64,000 bases of DNA from Acinetobacter nosocomialis NIPH 2119 (lineage in GTDB: Bacteria > Pseudomonadota > Gammaproteobacteria > Pseudomonadales > Moraxellaceae), in contig NZ_KB849239.1 of the NCBI RefSeq assembly GCF_000368085.1, forward strand, positions 3,313,715-3,377,714, written 5' to 3'. A program made the translations under genes and the position numbers. Below the pieces are notes generated by a model. That model searched no databases. It had not been told where the DNA came from and worked only from the letters and a program-made list of their open reading frames with translations. Positions 33,907 through 44,671 of this stretch are shown here, piece after piece (the first letter of the stretch is position 1; every line of letters begins with the position of its first letter).

Positions 33907-34458
33907 ATGAAAAATTTAGACGCTTCATTTAGAGCATTGCGAGTGCTCCACACGGCAAAAGATTTATTTAACCAATATGGGTTTCACAAAGTCGGGGTAG
34001 ACCGAATTATTGCCGACTCCCAAATCAATAAAGGCACCTTTTACAACTACTTTCGCTCCAAAGAACGACTCATTCAGATGAGTTTAACTTTTCAAACAGA
34101 CGCTTTAAAAGAAGAGGTGTTTTCCACGATCTATTCGTACAGCGAACTGATGGTATTCGATAAACTCAAGAAAATTTTCTTTTTACATGCTGACTCAGAA
34201 GGGTTTTATCGTTTGCCCTTTAAAGCAATTTTTGAAATAGAAAAGCACTATCCGTCGGCTTATAAAGTGGTGGTTGATTATCGAAACTGGCTTATTCAGG
34301 AAATTCATAAACTGCTTTTAACTGTAAAACCTGCCGCTACAGTTGAAGATGCGCATATGTTTTTGTTTGTGGTCGATGGCGCGATGGTGCAGCTTTTAGG
34401 ATCAAATCAAACCGATGAAAGGGAATATTTGATTGATTATTTTCTAAGTCGGGTTTGA
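33907..34458 (+). CDS. TetR/AcrR family regulator
   Basis: 183 residues. Helix-turn-helix at about 9-56 (LFNQYGFHKVGVDRIIADSQINKGTFYNYFRSKERLI). The C-terminal ligand domain is not assignable. No target gene is adjacent on the same strand, and no inverted repeat stands out in the 80 bp upstream. The long RNA-rich region before it may separate it from its former partner. Confidence 0.8.
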   Translation: MKNLDASFRALRVLHTAKDLFNQYGFHKVGVDRIIADSQINKGTFYNYFRSKERLIQMSLTFQTDALKEEVFSTIYSYSELMVFDKLKKIFFLHADSEGFYRLPFKAIFEIEKHYPSAYKVVVDYRNWLIQEIHKLLLTVKPAATVEDAHMFLFVVDGAMVQLLGSNQTDEREYLIDYFLSRV

Positions 34459-34464
34459 GGGGAG

Positions 34465-34490
34465 AAGGCCCGACGGGAGTTGGGCTTTTA
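34465..34490 (+). terminator. rho-independent terminator after the TetR gene
   Basis: AAGGCCCGAC/TTGGGCTTTT hairpin with a short T run. Confidence 0.65.
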
Positions 34491-34546
34491 TACAAAAATG
34501 AATAGAAATTTTTTAATCCTATTTTATATATGAATTAGATTATTAT

Positions 34547-34912
34547 TTAATTACTCTGAAAGTTCATGATTCGATAATTTTGAGCCAACTCATGAGCTAA
34601 ATTTAGAATATATTTTTCAGGATTCTTTTTAATAATTTCATCAAAAAAATTAGGACTATTTTTTAGAATTTCAGGCACCTGAGTTGTGCCAGACTGATGT
34701 TGGAGTGCTAATAAAATTGTTAGTAATTCATAGGTATATTCTGGCTGAGCGTCATTTTTAATAAGCTTTATAACATGTGAAGAAAATTCAAAAGCTTCTG
34801 CTGGTAATAGCGAATAAATATTCTCATCAATGAAAGTAGATAAATACCATTCATCCAATTCTTCTTTTGAGGCTAATTTTCCAAGAAAATTAGATAAAGC
34901 ATTTATAAACAA
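34547..34912 (-). CDS. hypothetical protein, immunity-protein-like size
   Basis: 121 residues, acidic and largely alpha-helical, with no signal or membrane segment. Not recognised. The start is a TTG at 34912 with AAGG six bases before it. Low GC (about 30%) compared with most neighbours suggests recent acquisition. Size and helical, acidic character resemble bacterial immunity proteins, but no partner toxin is present. Confidence 0.55.
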   Translation of the reverse strand: MFINALSNFLGKLASKEELDEWYLSTFIDENIYSLLPAEAFEFSSHVIKLIKNDAQPEYTYELLTILLALQHQSGTTQVPEILKNSPNFFDEIIKKNPEKYILNLAHELAQNYRIMNFQSN

Positions 34913-34989
34913 TTTTAACCTTTCTCACTTTATCTCTAGTATAAAAATTAAAGACTATCCTCTTTCAGAATAGTCTTTCACTCTAACTT

Positions 34990-35208
34990 TTACTGCCCAC
35001 TTAAAACCATCTGTTTAATCTTAACGGCCTTTTCAAAATGATCTAGTTTATGCTCCATAATCCACCAATGCGCTGCTTCCATCAGTAGCTCAGGGTTATC
35101 ATTCTTATTTTTAAAAAAAGCATAAAAAGAAAGACCGACATTGTCTCCTTTCTTTTCAATTTTATCGTCGCATCCCTTAATAAAAATTTCTCTTAATTCA
35201 TTTCTCAT
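34990..35208 (-). CDS. small conserved protein, probably DUF6500 family
   Basis: 72 residues, cytoplasmic. The stretch KKGDNVGLSFYAFFKNKND followed by AAHWWI and LDHFEKAVKI recalls the uncharacterised DUF6500 family. The ATG at 35208 is preferred over a GTG at 35220. It follows the HxlR gene by 27 bp on the same strand. Confidence 0.6.
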   Translation of the reverse strand: MRNELREIFIKGCDDKIEKKGDNVGLSFYAFFKNKNDNPELLMEAAHWWIMEHKLDHFEKAVKIKQMVLSGQ

Positions 35209-35235
35209 ATTGAGTATCACTTCAAGTCTATAAAA

Positions 35236-35571
35236 CTAAGACGGCTTATTTTGCTCGCCCCATTGGCACATCATATCTAATAAAGGAATTAAAGATTGCC
35301 CTCTTTCAGAAAGCCGATACTCAACCTTTGGCGGAATTTGAGGATATTCTTTACGAATAATAAGTTCGTCTCTTTCTAACTCTTTGAGTGTATTGCTCAG
35401 CGTTCTAAAAGAAATATTGCCAATGCAGCGTTGCATTTCATTAAAACGCATGACATTTTTTTCATACAGCCAATACATAATAATCATTTTATATTTGCCA
35501 TTAATCAAAGAAAGGGTATATCCAAATCCCGTTTCTTCTAATGGCGTGTTTGATGGAACGCACTCGGTCAT
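35236..35571 (-). CDS. HxlR family transcriptional regulator
   Basis: 111 residues, single winged-helix domain (GKYKMIIMYWLYEKNVMRFNEMQRCI...RTLSNTLKELERDELI...VEYRLSERGQSL). Cys4 near the N-terminus is where quinone-sensing relatives such as YodB and QorR carry their redox cysteine. Divergent from the NAD(P)H oxidoreductase gene now broken by an insertion sequence, its likely target. Confidence 0.85.
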   Translation of the reverse strand: MTECVPSNTPLEETGFGYTLSLINGKYKMIIMYWLYEKNVMRFNEMQRCIGNISFRTLSNTLKELERDELIIRKEYPQIPPKVEYRLSERGQSLIPLLDMMCQWGEQNKPS

Positions 35572-35584
35572 TTTAAAAATCTAC

Positions 35585-35674
35585 ACTATCTTTTGGTATA
35601 GTATATAACATAAATTACCGTACTTATATTTAGGAAAGCACACTTCTATAATCGATTTATCAACTTTTCGATAA
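35585..35674. promoter_or_regulatory. inverted repeats between HxlR and oxidoreductase genes
   Basis: ACTAT-N8-ATAGT (35585-35602) and TTATC-N8-GATAA (35657-35674, within a wider CACT/AGTG repeat) are candidate operators of the HxlR regulator. Confidence 0.5.
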
Positions 35675-35709
35675 GAGTGTTTTTATAATGAAAAAGACAT
35701 TAGTCATTA

Positions 35710-35725
35710 GACCTCTTGCGAAAGT
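35710..35725. repeat. left terminal inverted repeat of the IS
   Basis: GACCTCTTGCGAAAGT, an exact complement of the right end at 36575-36590. Confidence 0.92.
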
Positions 35726-35749
35726 AAAAACCACCTCAATCTAAATTTC

Positions 35750-36572
35750 ATGAGATATCAGAAATTAAATCGTTTTTCAGATTCTGAATTCCAGCGCTTG
35801 GTTGGTGTACCTCGACCAGTTTTTAGTGAAATGATCGAAGTTTTAAAAGAAGTAGAATCACTTAAAAAGAAATCTGGGCGTCCTCATACTTTAGCTATAG
35901 AGGATCAATTATTATTAACACTCAATTACTTACGGAATTACAGCACTCAATTGGAGTTGGCTGCAAATTACCATATCGCTGAAAGTAATGTGAATCGAAC
36001 CATTAAAAAGGTTGAAGATGCATTGATGAAATCAAGACGGTTTACTCTGCCAAAACGAAGCATTACCACAGCAGACGAACAGTTTAACTGGGTCATTATT
36101 GATGCGACAGAATGTTCAATAGAACGTCCGAAAAAAAAATCAGAGTAAGTTCTACAGTGGTAAAAAGAAGAAACATACGCTAAAAGCACAAGTGATCTAT
36201 CATCCGAACAGCAAACAAATCATAGGGCTAGATATATCGAATGGCAGTCAGCATGACATTAAATTGGCAAGAAGAACGGTTAAAAAATTCAAACATTGTA
36301 AATATGTTATGACCGATTTAGGGTACTACGGATTAGAGCAAGATGGCTTTAAATTATTGATGCCAATAAAGAAAAAGAAGAATTTACCCTTATTTGATGT
36401 TGAGAAAAAGTACAATAAAATGATTGGAAAAATACGAGTTGTGATCGAACATATTAATAGTCAATTGAAAACATTTAGAATATTAAGTGAACGCTATCGA
36501 AATAGACGGAAAAGATTCGGTTTACGCATTAACTTAATCGCTGCACTGGTAAATCGGATGAACTTGCAATAA
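35750..36572 (+). CDS. IS5-like transposase made by -1 frameshift (orfA 35750-36148, orfB to 36572)
   Basis: orfA carries an N-terminal helix-turn-helix (DQLLLTLNYLRNYSTQLELAA) and the first catalytic aspartate in WVIIDATECSIERP. At CCG followed by nine A (about 36129-36140) a -1 slip enters orfB, which has the second aspartate in VMTDLGYYGLEQDG and the glutamate in IRVVIEHINSQLKTFR. The complete DDE set suggests an active enzyme of about 273 residues. Confidence 0.88.
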
Positions 36573-36574
36573 CG

Positions 36575-36590
36575 ACTTTCGCAAGAGGTC
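36575..36590. repeat. right terminal inverted repeat of the IS
   Basis: ACTTTCGCAAGAGGTC, exact complement of the left end. Confidence 0.92.
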
Positions 36591-37144
36591 TATTGTTACT
36601 CATCCTCACATAGACCAATCAGTCGTAAATAAAAGATGGGTAGAGGAATTAGAAAAATATCCAGACCAATTTACAGTCCACCAGATTTATCAAGCCTACC
36701 CAGATGGCGTAATTGACGTTGCAAAAGAACAAGCGCTTGTAGAAGAACACGAAAATTTAGTTTTTCAATTTCCAGTGTATTGGTTTAACTGTCCGCCGCT
36801 TTTGAAACAATGGCTTGATGAAGTTTTAACATATGGATGGGCTTACGGTTCAACAGGTGACAAAGTTAAAAATAAGAAGTTTATGCTGGCTGTATCTGCG
36901 GGTGGTCAAGAATATATTTATTCAGAGCAGGGTGAATATAAACTTACGTTGGACCAAGTTTTTAGTTCTTTTCAGCTCACTGCCTTATATGTTGGGGCGG
37001 ACTATCAACCACTTCATGCATTTTATGGTTTAGACACAAACCCTTCAGAAGATGACGATGTTCCGACTCATCAAGACGTAGCAAATAATGCGATTGAGTA
37101 TGTTCAGAAGTTATTAGCGTTGTCTAAGTAAGGTTTAAGGGGAG

Positions 37145-37171
37145 GCCTAAACTTGAGAGTTTGGGCTTTTT
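37145..37171 (+). terminator. rho-independent terminator
   Basis: GCCTAAAC, loop TTGAGA, GTTTGGGC and TTTTT after the broken oxidoreductase gene. Confidence 0.8.
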
Positions 37172-37272
37172 ATATAGAAGATTTTTAAAAAATTACATTA
37201 AGGTTTTAAGTTAAATATACAATTTATTTATGATATAAATGTCCGCTAAATATAGATTAAATTTAAAAATTT

Positions 37273-38052
37273 ATGACTATTCTTGATATTAAAGAAAAAG
37301 AAAACTCCCTTATAACTGACGATGCTCATGAATTAATATGCTACGCAACAATCAGTGAAATAAACTCATGGAATGATGTTGTTAACTTATATTCAGAAAT
37401 TAAGCATAAGCATTTACCTAAAAAAGTATTATTACTTTTAGAAGATATAGGACAGTGCCAATACACTTCCATGCATGCTTCAATGGGAGATGGGCTTTAT
37501 TTTGATACCACAGAACTCGTTGAAGATGACAGTGAAGCAAGTTGGGAAAATACTCGACCTTTAGAGCTTCAATATCACATTGAACAATTATTAAAGCCAG
37601 AAAATTATATAAACTTTAATAATTTGCCTAAAAAACTTAAGTATAGCGATGAAGATCAAGCAACTCTGCTACAGATTAATGCTGAACCCGACAAAATTTT
37701 AGATGCCGTTATTCAAGTAAAGTTAGTCAATAGTCAAACTGAAACTCAAAAATTTGCAGCATGCCTCAATGGATATTTTAGTTGTGATTTGAACCCGTTT
37801 GAGTCTTTTAGCTTGATTGAGCATTTAGATCAAAACTATGGCTTAGAGTATGTGGGTTTAGGGGCAAGCTTATTATTCTTTATGAAAACACCAAAATTTG
37901 ATGCAAATAAAACGCCTCAATTACTTAATGAGTTGAGCAGCTTTTATCAATTCAATCAAACAACGCATAACCAGTTAGAACAACATTTATCTCATCATGA
38001 ATATCTTATTTTGCCTTATGTAGAGTCATTAGAAGTGTTCGATTTGGATTAA
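37273..38052 (+). CDS. hypothetical cytoplasmic protein
   Basis: 259 residues, acidic, no signal or membrane segment, no recognised domain. AT-rich like the other accessory genes nearby. The ATG at 37273 has no strong ribosome site. A lipoprotein gene follows 52 bp downstream on the same strand. Function unknown. Confidence 0.6.
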   Translation: MTILDIKEKENSLITDDAHELICYATISEINSWNDVVNLYSEIKHKHLPKKVLLLLEDIGQCQYTSMHASMGDGLYFDTTELVEDDSEASWENTRPLELQYHIEQLLKPENYINFNNLPKKLKYSDEDQATLLQINAEPDKILDAVIQVKLVNSQTETQKFAACLNGYFSCDLNPFESFSLIEHLDQNYGLEYVGLGASLLFFMKTPKFDANKTPQLLNELSSFYQFNQTTHNQLEQHLSHHEYLILPYVESLEVFDLD

Positions 38053-38104
38053 GTTAATTCGAGATAACCAATATTTATTTTTTAAAACTTGATGAGATTA
38101 AAGT

Positions 38105-38677
38105 ATGAAAAAACTACTCAGTTTAAGTGCATTAGTATTAGTAACTACATTAACAGGGTGTGCAGTTAATTTACCTTATAACAATCGTCTAAACTATACG
38201 TCTATTTCAGAATTATCTGCTCTTCCGAAAGTGCAAGATACGGTGTATATCAAATGGAATCCTGATACTTTCCCTCAACGTATTGATATTCAAGGTTCGG
38301 ATGGTTTTGTAGGAGGCGGTACTAGAACACGTATTCCTACAGGCGTAGCTCTATCGAGTCGTATAGAAGAAGCGATTGCTCAGATAGCAAAACTATCATC
38401 AAATGGAAGTCCATTAACAATTACGGTCGAAAAAGCCAGATCTGGCTTTGAATACACTGCTGGTATTTTAAATAGGGCACCAGCCATAGACGTAGCTGAT
38501 GTAACTCTAGTTGCTACCTTTGAATATAAGGGGCAGAAATGGACAAATACATTTAACTCTAAGCTAAAAGATCCAAAAATAGGCGGCTCATCTCAAACAG
38601 GTTTGTTAGATAAAGCATGGGATGATATTGCTGTACAAGTCGCTAAGGATGTTTCTAAACATTTAGCTATTAACTAA
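38105..38677 (+). CDS. putative lipoprotein
   Basis: 190 residues with a lipoprotein signal peptide: basic start, hydrophobic core and lipobox LTGC with Cys19. The residue after the cysteine is Ala, which favours outer-membrane sorting. The mature domain (about 40-190) appears mixed alpha/beta and is not recognised. Ends at a strong terminator before tRNA-Ser. Confidence 0.72.
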   Translation: MKKLLSLSALVLVTTLTGCAVNLPYNNRLNYTSISELSALPKVQDTVYIKWNPDTFPQRIDIQGSDGFVGGGTRTRIPTGVALSSRIEEAIAQIAKLSSNGSPLTITVEKARSGFEYTAGILNRAPAIDVADVTLVATFEYKGQKWTNTFNSKLKDPKIGGSSQTGLLDKAWDDIAVQVAKDVSKHLAIN

Positions 38678-38698
38678 ACTTTTAATTTTTATTAAAAA

Positions 38699-38738
38699 TA
38701 AAAAAGACCTAAATCAAAACGATTTAGGTCTTTTTTTG
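38699..38738 (+). terminator. rho-independent terminator
   Basis: AAAGACCTAAATC, loop, GATTTAGGTCTTT with a T run after the lipoprotein gene. On the other strand it could serve tRNA-Ser. Confidence 0.9.
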
Positions 38739-38743
38739 AATTC

Positions 38744-38833
38744 TGGCGGTGAGAGAGGGATTCGAACCCTCGATACGCGCAAACGTATACACACTTTCCA
38801 GGCGTGCTCCTTCAGCCACTCGGACACCTCACC
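38744..38833 (-). tRNA. tRNA-Ser (anticodon GGA)
   Basis: 90-nt class II tRNA with CCA encoded. Acceptor GGTGAGG/CTCTCACC, anticodon loop CTGGAAA giving GGA, a long variable arm and T loop TTCGAAT. Confidence 0.97.
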
Positions 38834-38927
38834 AAGGCGTGCGATAGTAACTAAAAAATTAGGTTCTGCCAAGATTTAAGACGAGCATTACAGAAAAAAA
38901 ATAATAGAGGTGATAAGATTGCGCTAA

Positions 38928-40829
<1,902 letters not shown>

Positions 40830-40843
40830 AAATTTGATGTAAT

Positions 40844-40875
40844 AAAAAAACCAAGACATAAGTCTTGGTTTTTTT
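40844..40875. terminator. bidirectional terminator
   Basis: AAAACCAAGAC/GTCTTGGTTTT hairpin with A and T runs between kup and the convergent proline-rich protein gene. Confidence 0.9.
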
Positions 40876-40885
40876 ATGGCTCTGA

Positions 40886-41305
40886 TTATTGAGCTTGTGG
40901 CATAGGTGCATCTGCTGGCAATGCACCATCTTTTGCCATTGGGTCTGCTGACTGATTCGGGTTAGCCGGTGGTGGCGGTGTATTTGGGTCTTGTGGTGCC
41001 GGAGCAGCCATTTCAGCGCCAGCAGGAGGTGCTGGTGGTACATCTGCAGGAGGGGCCGGCGGTACATCGGCTGGAATAGGAGCACCTGTAGGAGCAGCAC
41101 CTGTAGGGGCAGCAGAAACAGGTTGTACTTGACCACTTTTAACTAAATCACTAATAGAGCCAGGTTGGCCATTGACGGTTGTAGTCACTTTTACTTTAGA
41201 TAAACTTTCTAAAGTCTCACCGGGTTGGACCGCAGGTTCAGCTAAGGCTGCCATACTGCACAGTCCAGCAATTACGCCAATACCAATAATCTTTGAATGG
41301 ATCAT
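40886..41305 (-). CDS. proline/alanine-rich exported protein
   Basis: 139 residues. Signal peptide at about 1-22 (ALA cleavage). The mature chain starts with a short folded part and ends in a low-complexity Pro/Ala tail with duplicated DVPPAPPA and APTGA units. Probably periplasmic or surface-linked; no known domain. The frame opens at 41353, but the ATG at 41305 has GGAG eight bases before it and starts the signal peptide. Confidence 0.7.
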   Translation of the reverse strand: MIHSKIIGIGVIAGLCSMAALAEPAVQPGETLESLSKVKVTTTVNGQPGSISDLVKSGQVQPVSAAPTGAAPTGAPIPADVPPAPPADVPPAPPAGAEMAAPAPQDPNTPPPPANPNQSADPMAKDGALPADAPMPQAQ

Positions 41306-41377
41306 TAAATGGACTCCGTTTATATTTTTATCCAAATTTGTGGAGCTAACCATGTCATAAGCGATTGGTCGTTTTCA

Positions 41378-41473
41378 ATGAAAGATACGCAATTAACCCA
41401 ATTCAATAGTGAAAGTTCCTCACAAGGCCAACAAACTGTTACCGAACAAGAAATAGAGTTACAAAAAAGATGA
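41378..41473 (+). CDS. possible 31-codon ORF
   Basis: MKDTQLTQFNSESSSQGQQ..., polar and Gln/Ser-rich, with only a weak ribosome site. It fills most of the gap between the proline-rich gene and the nuclease gene. Kept only as a low-confidence candidate. Confidence 0.2.
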   Translation: MKDTQLTQFNSESSSQGQQTVTEQEIELQKR

Positions 41474-41536
41474 CCATGTTTTAACCATTTGAAAGTTAAG
41501 CGATATACTTAAAAAAGCAGGATTGTTAAGCTGCAT

Positions 41537-42640
41537 ATGGACAGTGGTATTGATAGAAACATGGCAAGTAAAAAACGTAGTACAGGTACAAATTCATTCT
41601 CTCTAAGTCAGCATTTTGGCAAGATTATTCTTGCTTGTGTTGCTGCTGGAAGTTTTGCAATTGCTTTTGGAAGTGAAAAGATTTCACAGTGGTTTTCGCC
41701 CTTAAGTACCAACTCGACTTGTCTCAATCAGTTTTATCGCGAAATTCCTCCTGCTTTAAATAAAGAAAGTTTAAAAAAAGACAGTTATCCGCTGTGCTTT
41801 AATGGCTTTAATGTTTTGTACTCGGGGATGTCTAAAACACCGTTATGGTCAGCTGAATATCTTAGTCCTGAACGTTTAAGCACTAAAATTAAACGCGAAG
41901 ATAATTTCCATGAAGAAACACGTGTTCCTGAGCGCCACCGTTCACTTTTAAGCGATTATCGTGGGTCAGGCTATGACCGTGGACATATGTCACCAAATGG
42001 CGATATGCCGACCAAGGACTCGCAGTTCGATAGTTTTTCGCTGAGTAACATGGTTCCACAGGCACCCAAAAATAATCAGGAAGTTTGGCGTAAGCTTGAA
42101 GATGCCACTCGTGCAGTGGTTACTAAGCAAAAGCAAGATGCATATGTTGTGACAGGACCAATCTTTGAAGGTCAACGACTCAAAACGATTGGACGTGGTG
42201 TTATTGTTCCAAGTGCAGTGTATAAGGCTGTTTACTATCCTAAAACAGGTGCAATTGGCGCTTACTATGCACCAAATAACAACTCGCAACAGGTTAAGGT
42301 TGTGAGTGTTTGTTATTTAGAGGAAAAGTTAGGAATTAACCTGTTTCCTCAGTTAACTGAACAACAAAAACGTAATGTTTATCGTCTGCCGTTAACATCG
42401 AGTCAAGTTAAGCCAAACCAGAAGTTAGACTATTTACACTGGGATGGAGAAAGCCAGTGTGAACAAGACTTAAGTGCAGATCAGATCCACGCATTACAAG
42501 ACCAATTTAAAAAGCAGAAAAGCACGTCTTCTGAGCCTATGGAATCTAAAGTTCCAAGTATTGATGAAGAAACTAGAAAAGCCATTGTGAAACAGCTAGT
42601 AGAAGCTTTGGTGAACTATTTCTTGCAAATCATCAAATAA
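41537..42640 (+). CDS. DNA/RNA non-specific endonuclease (NucA/Serratia type)
   Basis: 367 residues. One membrane helix (about 28-45) anchors a periplasmic nuclease domain with the motif YDRGHMSPNGD (about 146-156), in which the histidine is the general base; an asparagine in LSNMVPQAPKNNQEVW is the metal ligand. A charged helical tail follows. Likely cleaves nucleic acid in the periplasm. ATG at 41537; an ATG at 41561 is an alternative, and neither has a strong ribosome site. Confidence 0.85.
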   Translation: MDSGIDRNMASKKRSTGTNSFSLSQHFGKIILACVAAGSFAIAFGSEKISQWFSPLSTNSTCLNQFYREIPPALNKESLKKDSYPLCFNGFNVLYSGMSKTPLWSAEYLSPERLSTKIKREDNFHEETRVPERHRSLLSDYRGSGYDRGHMSPNGDMPTKDSQFDSFSLSNMVPQAPKNNQEVWRKLEDATRAVVTKQKQDAYVVTGPIFEGQRLKTIGRGVIVPSAVYKAVYYPKTGAIGAYYAPNNNSQQVKVVSVCYLEEKLGINLFPQLTEQQKRNVYRLPLTSSQVKPNQKLDYLHWDGESQCEQDLSADQIHALQDQFKKQKSTSSEPMESKVPSIDEETRKAIVKQLVEALVNYFLQIIK

Positions 42641-42738
42641 ATCGTTTGCAGGCATTGTTGTACAGTTCTTATTCAATACAATAAGATGAATATACAGATC
42701 TGTCTACTCATCTATTTATTCAAATAAGGACAATAACA

Positions 42739-43338
42739 ATGTTTGCCTCGATGTTTCTTTTTTCTTTTGCGATGTCGATTACCCCGGGTCCCGTCAATAC
42801 CGTTATTTTATCAACCAGCTTAAATCATGGTTTAAAAAGATCACTTCCCTATATTTCAGGTGCCACGATTGGTTTTACCTTGCTTTTAATATTTATGGCG
42901 TTTGGGCTGCAAAGTGTATTAACCCAATTTCCTGTTGTCTTAAAAATTCTTGCCATTTGTGGAACGCTATTTGTTTGTTATATCGGGATTAAAATTATTC
43001 TTTCTGCAGCAAATATTTCTATTTCTAGTGTTTCACTAGAACAGATGATCATTCCCAATTTTAAAGATGGCTTCTTGTTACAGTGGCTGAACCCTAAAGC
43101 ATGGTTAGCCTGTGTATCGGGTATTACCATGTTTACTAGCATTGAACATCCAAAGGCTTTGCCGATTTTTATCGTGATTTATTTTTTCACCTGTTATGTG
43201 TGTTTGTTCTTTTGGGGATTCTGTGGTGATAAATTTTCAGTGCTACTCAATCACGGCAACCGTTTGAAATATTTTAATATCTTAATGGGTGCTTTTTTAA
43301 TTTTATCGGCACTTTTAATTTTGATTGATTTTTTATAG
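42739..43338 (+). CDS. LysE/RhtB family amino acid exporter
   Basis: 199 residues with about six helices and the family signature SITPGPVNTVILS near the N-terminus, then QWLNPKAWLACVSG. Predicted to export an amino acid or derivative; substrate unknown. AAGGA lies upstream of the ATG. An 80-codon gene begins 45 bp downstream. Confidence 0.87.
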   Translation: MFASMFLFSFAMSITPGPVNTVILSTSLNHGLKRSLPYISGATIGFTLLLIFMAFGLQSVLTQFPVVLKILAICGTLFVCYIGIKIILSAANISISSVSLEQMIIPNFKDGFLLQWLNPKAWLACVSGITMFTSIEHPKALPIFIVIYFFTCYVCLFFWGFCGDKFSVLLNHGNRLKYFNILMGAFLILSALLILIDFL

Positions 43339-43383
43339 ATTGGTCGTATTACACTATCAACATATAACAACGAGACAACACTT

Positions 43384-43626
43384 ATGTTTAAGCCATTTGA
43401 AAAGGGTACAGAGTCTTCTTCAATTGAAGATTTAACATTAGAAAATGATGTCGATTGCGTGAGCATTTATGGCAATTTGCAAATTACTAAAGACAAAGTT
43501 GGGCTAGAGCAGGCAAAAGCACTACAGAGCTTTTTAAATGATGTGGTTGCAGCTTTGGAAAAAGAAGAATTGCCTGAGAAAATTGAACGCCCAGCTGAAC
43601 AAGAAGTAAATAATCCGTTTTTATAA
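43384..43626 (+). CDS. small conserved hypothetical protein
   Basis: 80 residues, acidic and cytoplasmic. The middle (VSIYGNLQITKDKVGLEQAKALQSFLNDVVAALEKE) predicts strand and helix. Similar short proteins occur in Acinetobacter genomes as I recall, with no function assigned. ATG after an ACGAGACAACACTT leader. Confidence 0.65.
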   Translation: MFKPFEKGTESSSIEDLTLENDVDCVSIYGNLQITKDKVGLEQAKALQSFLNDVVAALEKEELPEKIERPAEQEVNNPFL

Positions 43627-43718
43627 TTTATACATTTTATGTGTGATGTTTAGCATAGTCATGTTGCCATACAGTCTTTAGTATCACGTTAGGTCTTAGT
43701 GAGTTTGTATAGACATTT

Positions 43719-43811
43719 CTTACTTTTGAAAGACCAAAAGTAAGCAAAAGTCTTTGTTGATCAGAGGGTACTTCCGTGTACCCCTGCTCAACAGGTGACA
43801 TCCATGTCACC
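43719..43811. repeat. three-hairpin noncoding element
   Basis: CTTACTTTTG/CAAAAGTAAG (43719-43744), GTTGA...GGGTAC/GTACCC...TCAAC (43756-43792) and GGTGAC/GTCACC (43794-43811) follow each other directly. No ORF. The dense perfect hairpins suggest a mobile or repetitive extragenic element, or a structured RNA. Confidence 0.55.
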
Positions 43812-43849
43812 CCACCGCGATAGCATATTAAGGCTATAGATATAAAGAA

Positions 43850-44539
43850 TTAATCCTTGTCTCCAGCAACTACCTTATAAATAATTGCACCAATCACAGC
43901 ACCTAAAATCGGCGCTACCCAGAACAACCACAGCTGACTTAAAGCACCAGTTTGAGCAAAGAATGCAACACCTGTACTACGTGCAGGGTTCACAGAAGTG
44001 TTTGTAACCGGAATACTGATTAAGTGAATAAGCGTTAATGCAAGACCAATCGCAATAGGTGCAAAACCAGCAGGCGCACGACCATGTGTTGATCCTAAAA
44101 TAACAATCAAGAAGAACGCAGTAAGTACCACTTCAATAATAAAAGCAGAACCTAAACCAAATTTATTTGGTGATAAATCACCAAAACCATTGGTTGCAAA
44201 CCCGCCCACACCAGTAAAGCCAGCTTGACCTTGAGCGATAATATAAAGAACAAATGCAGCAGCAGTCGCACCAACCACTTGCGCAACAATATATGGAATT
44301 AAATCTTTAACATCGAAACGGCCACCGACCCAAAGACCGACACTGACCGCGGGGTTAAAATGTCCACCAGAGATATGCCCTAGAGCATAAGCACCAGTGA
44401 GTACGGTTAAACCAAAGGCAAGGGCTACACCTGCAAAGCCAATACCAAGTTCAGGGAAAGCTGCGGCTAACACTGCGCTACCACAACCACCAAAGACTAG
44501 CCAAAACGTACCTAGGAATTCAGCAAAATATTTATTCAT
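43850..44539 (-). CDS. aqpZ: aquaporin Z
   Basis: Water channel of 229 residues with six helices and two half-helices carrying [12 protein letters not shown] in the first repeat and SVNPARSTG in the second. The selectivity-filter arginine follows the second NPA. Single gene. Confidence 0.93.
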   Translation of the reverse strand: MNKYFAEFLGTFWLVFGGCGSAVLAAAFPELGIGFAGVALAFGLTVLTGAYALGHISGGHFNPAVSVGLWVGGRFDVKDLIPYIVAQVVGATAAAFVLYIIAQGQAGFTGVGGFATNGFGDLSPNKFGLGSAFIIEVVLTAFFLIVILGSTHGRAPAGFAPIAIGLALTLIHLISIPVTNTSVNPARSTGVAFFAQTGALSQLWLFWVAPILGAVIGAIIYKVVAGDKD

Positions 44540-44671
44540 TGTGATTACTCATCTATTGATCTATTTTTTAATTAATGTGAAATATGTCACAAAAAATTAA
44601 GCATGTGACTATATGAAATTTTTGTTTTCAGTGTTGTTTTAATCAAGAAAAGATTTGTAAGTTTTGGTTGG

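Larger units (their letters stand above)
35710..36590 (+). mobile_element. 881-bp insertion sequence, IS5 superfamily (IS427-like)
   Basis: Perfect 16-bp terminal inverted repeats GACCTCTTGCGAAAGT (35710-35725 and complement at 36575-36590), flanked by a TA direct duplication (35708-35709, 36591-36592). It holds one DDE transposase gene in two frames joined at a run of nine A. Size, TA target and -1 frameshift fit the IS427 group of IS5. Exact IS name not assigned. Confidence 0.9.
35688..37131 (+). pseudogene. NAD(P)H oxidoreductase (flavodoxin-like fold) split by an IS element
   Basis: The first seven codons (35688-35709) and the rest (36593-37131) form one open frame when the element and one TA are removed, giving MKKTLVIIVTHPHIDQSVVNKRW. 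The rebuilt protein of about 187 residues resembles KefG/YwrO/MdaB-type quinone reductases (FQFPVYWFNCPPLLKQWLDEV; TAGG-like SAGGQEYIYSEQG). Without the N-terminal strand the FMN/FAD site is incomplete, so function is probably lost. No decay is seen beyond the insertion, so the event looks recent. Confidence 0.88.

Noticed and set aside
35750..36148. Degenerate transposase remnant
   Set aside because: The frame break is at a nine-A slippery run and both halves keep the DDE residues, so it is programmed frameshifting.
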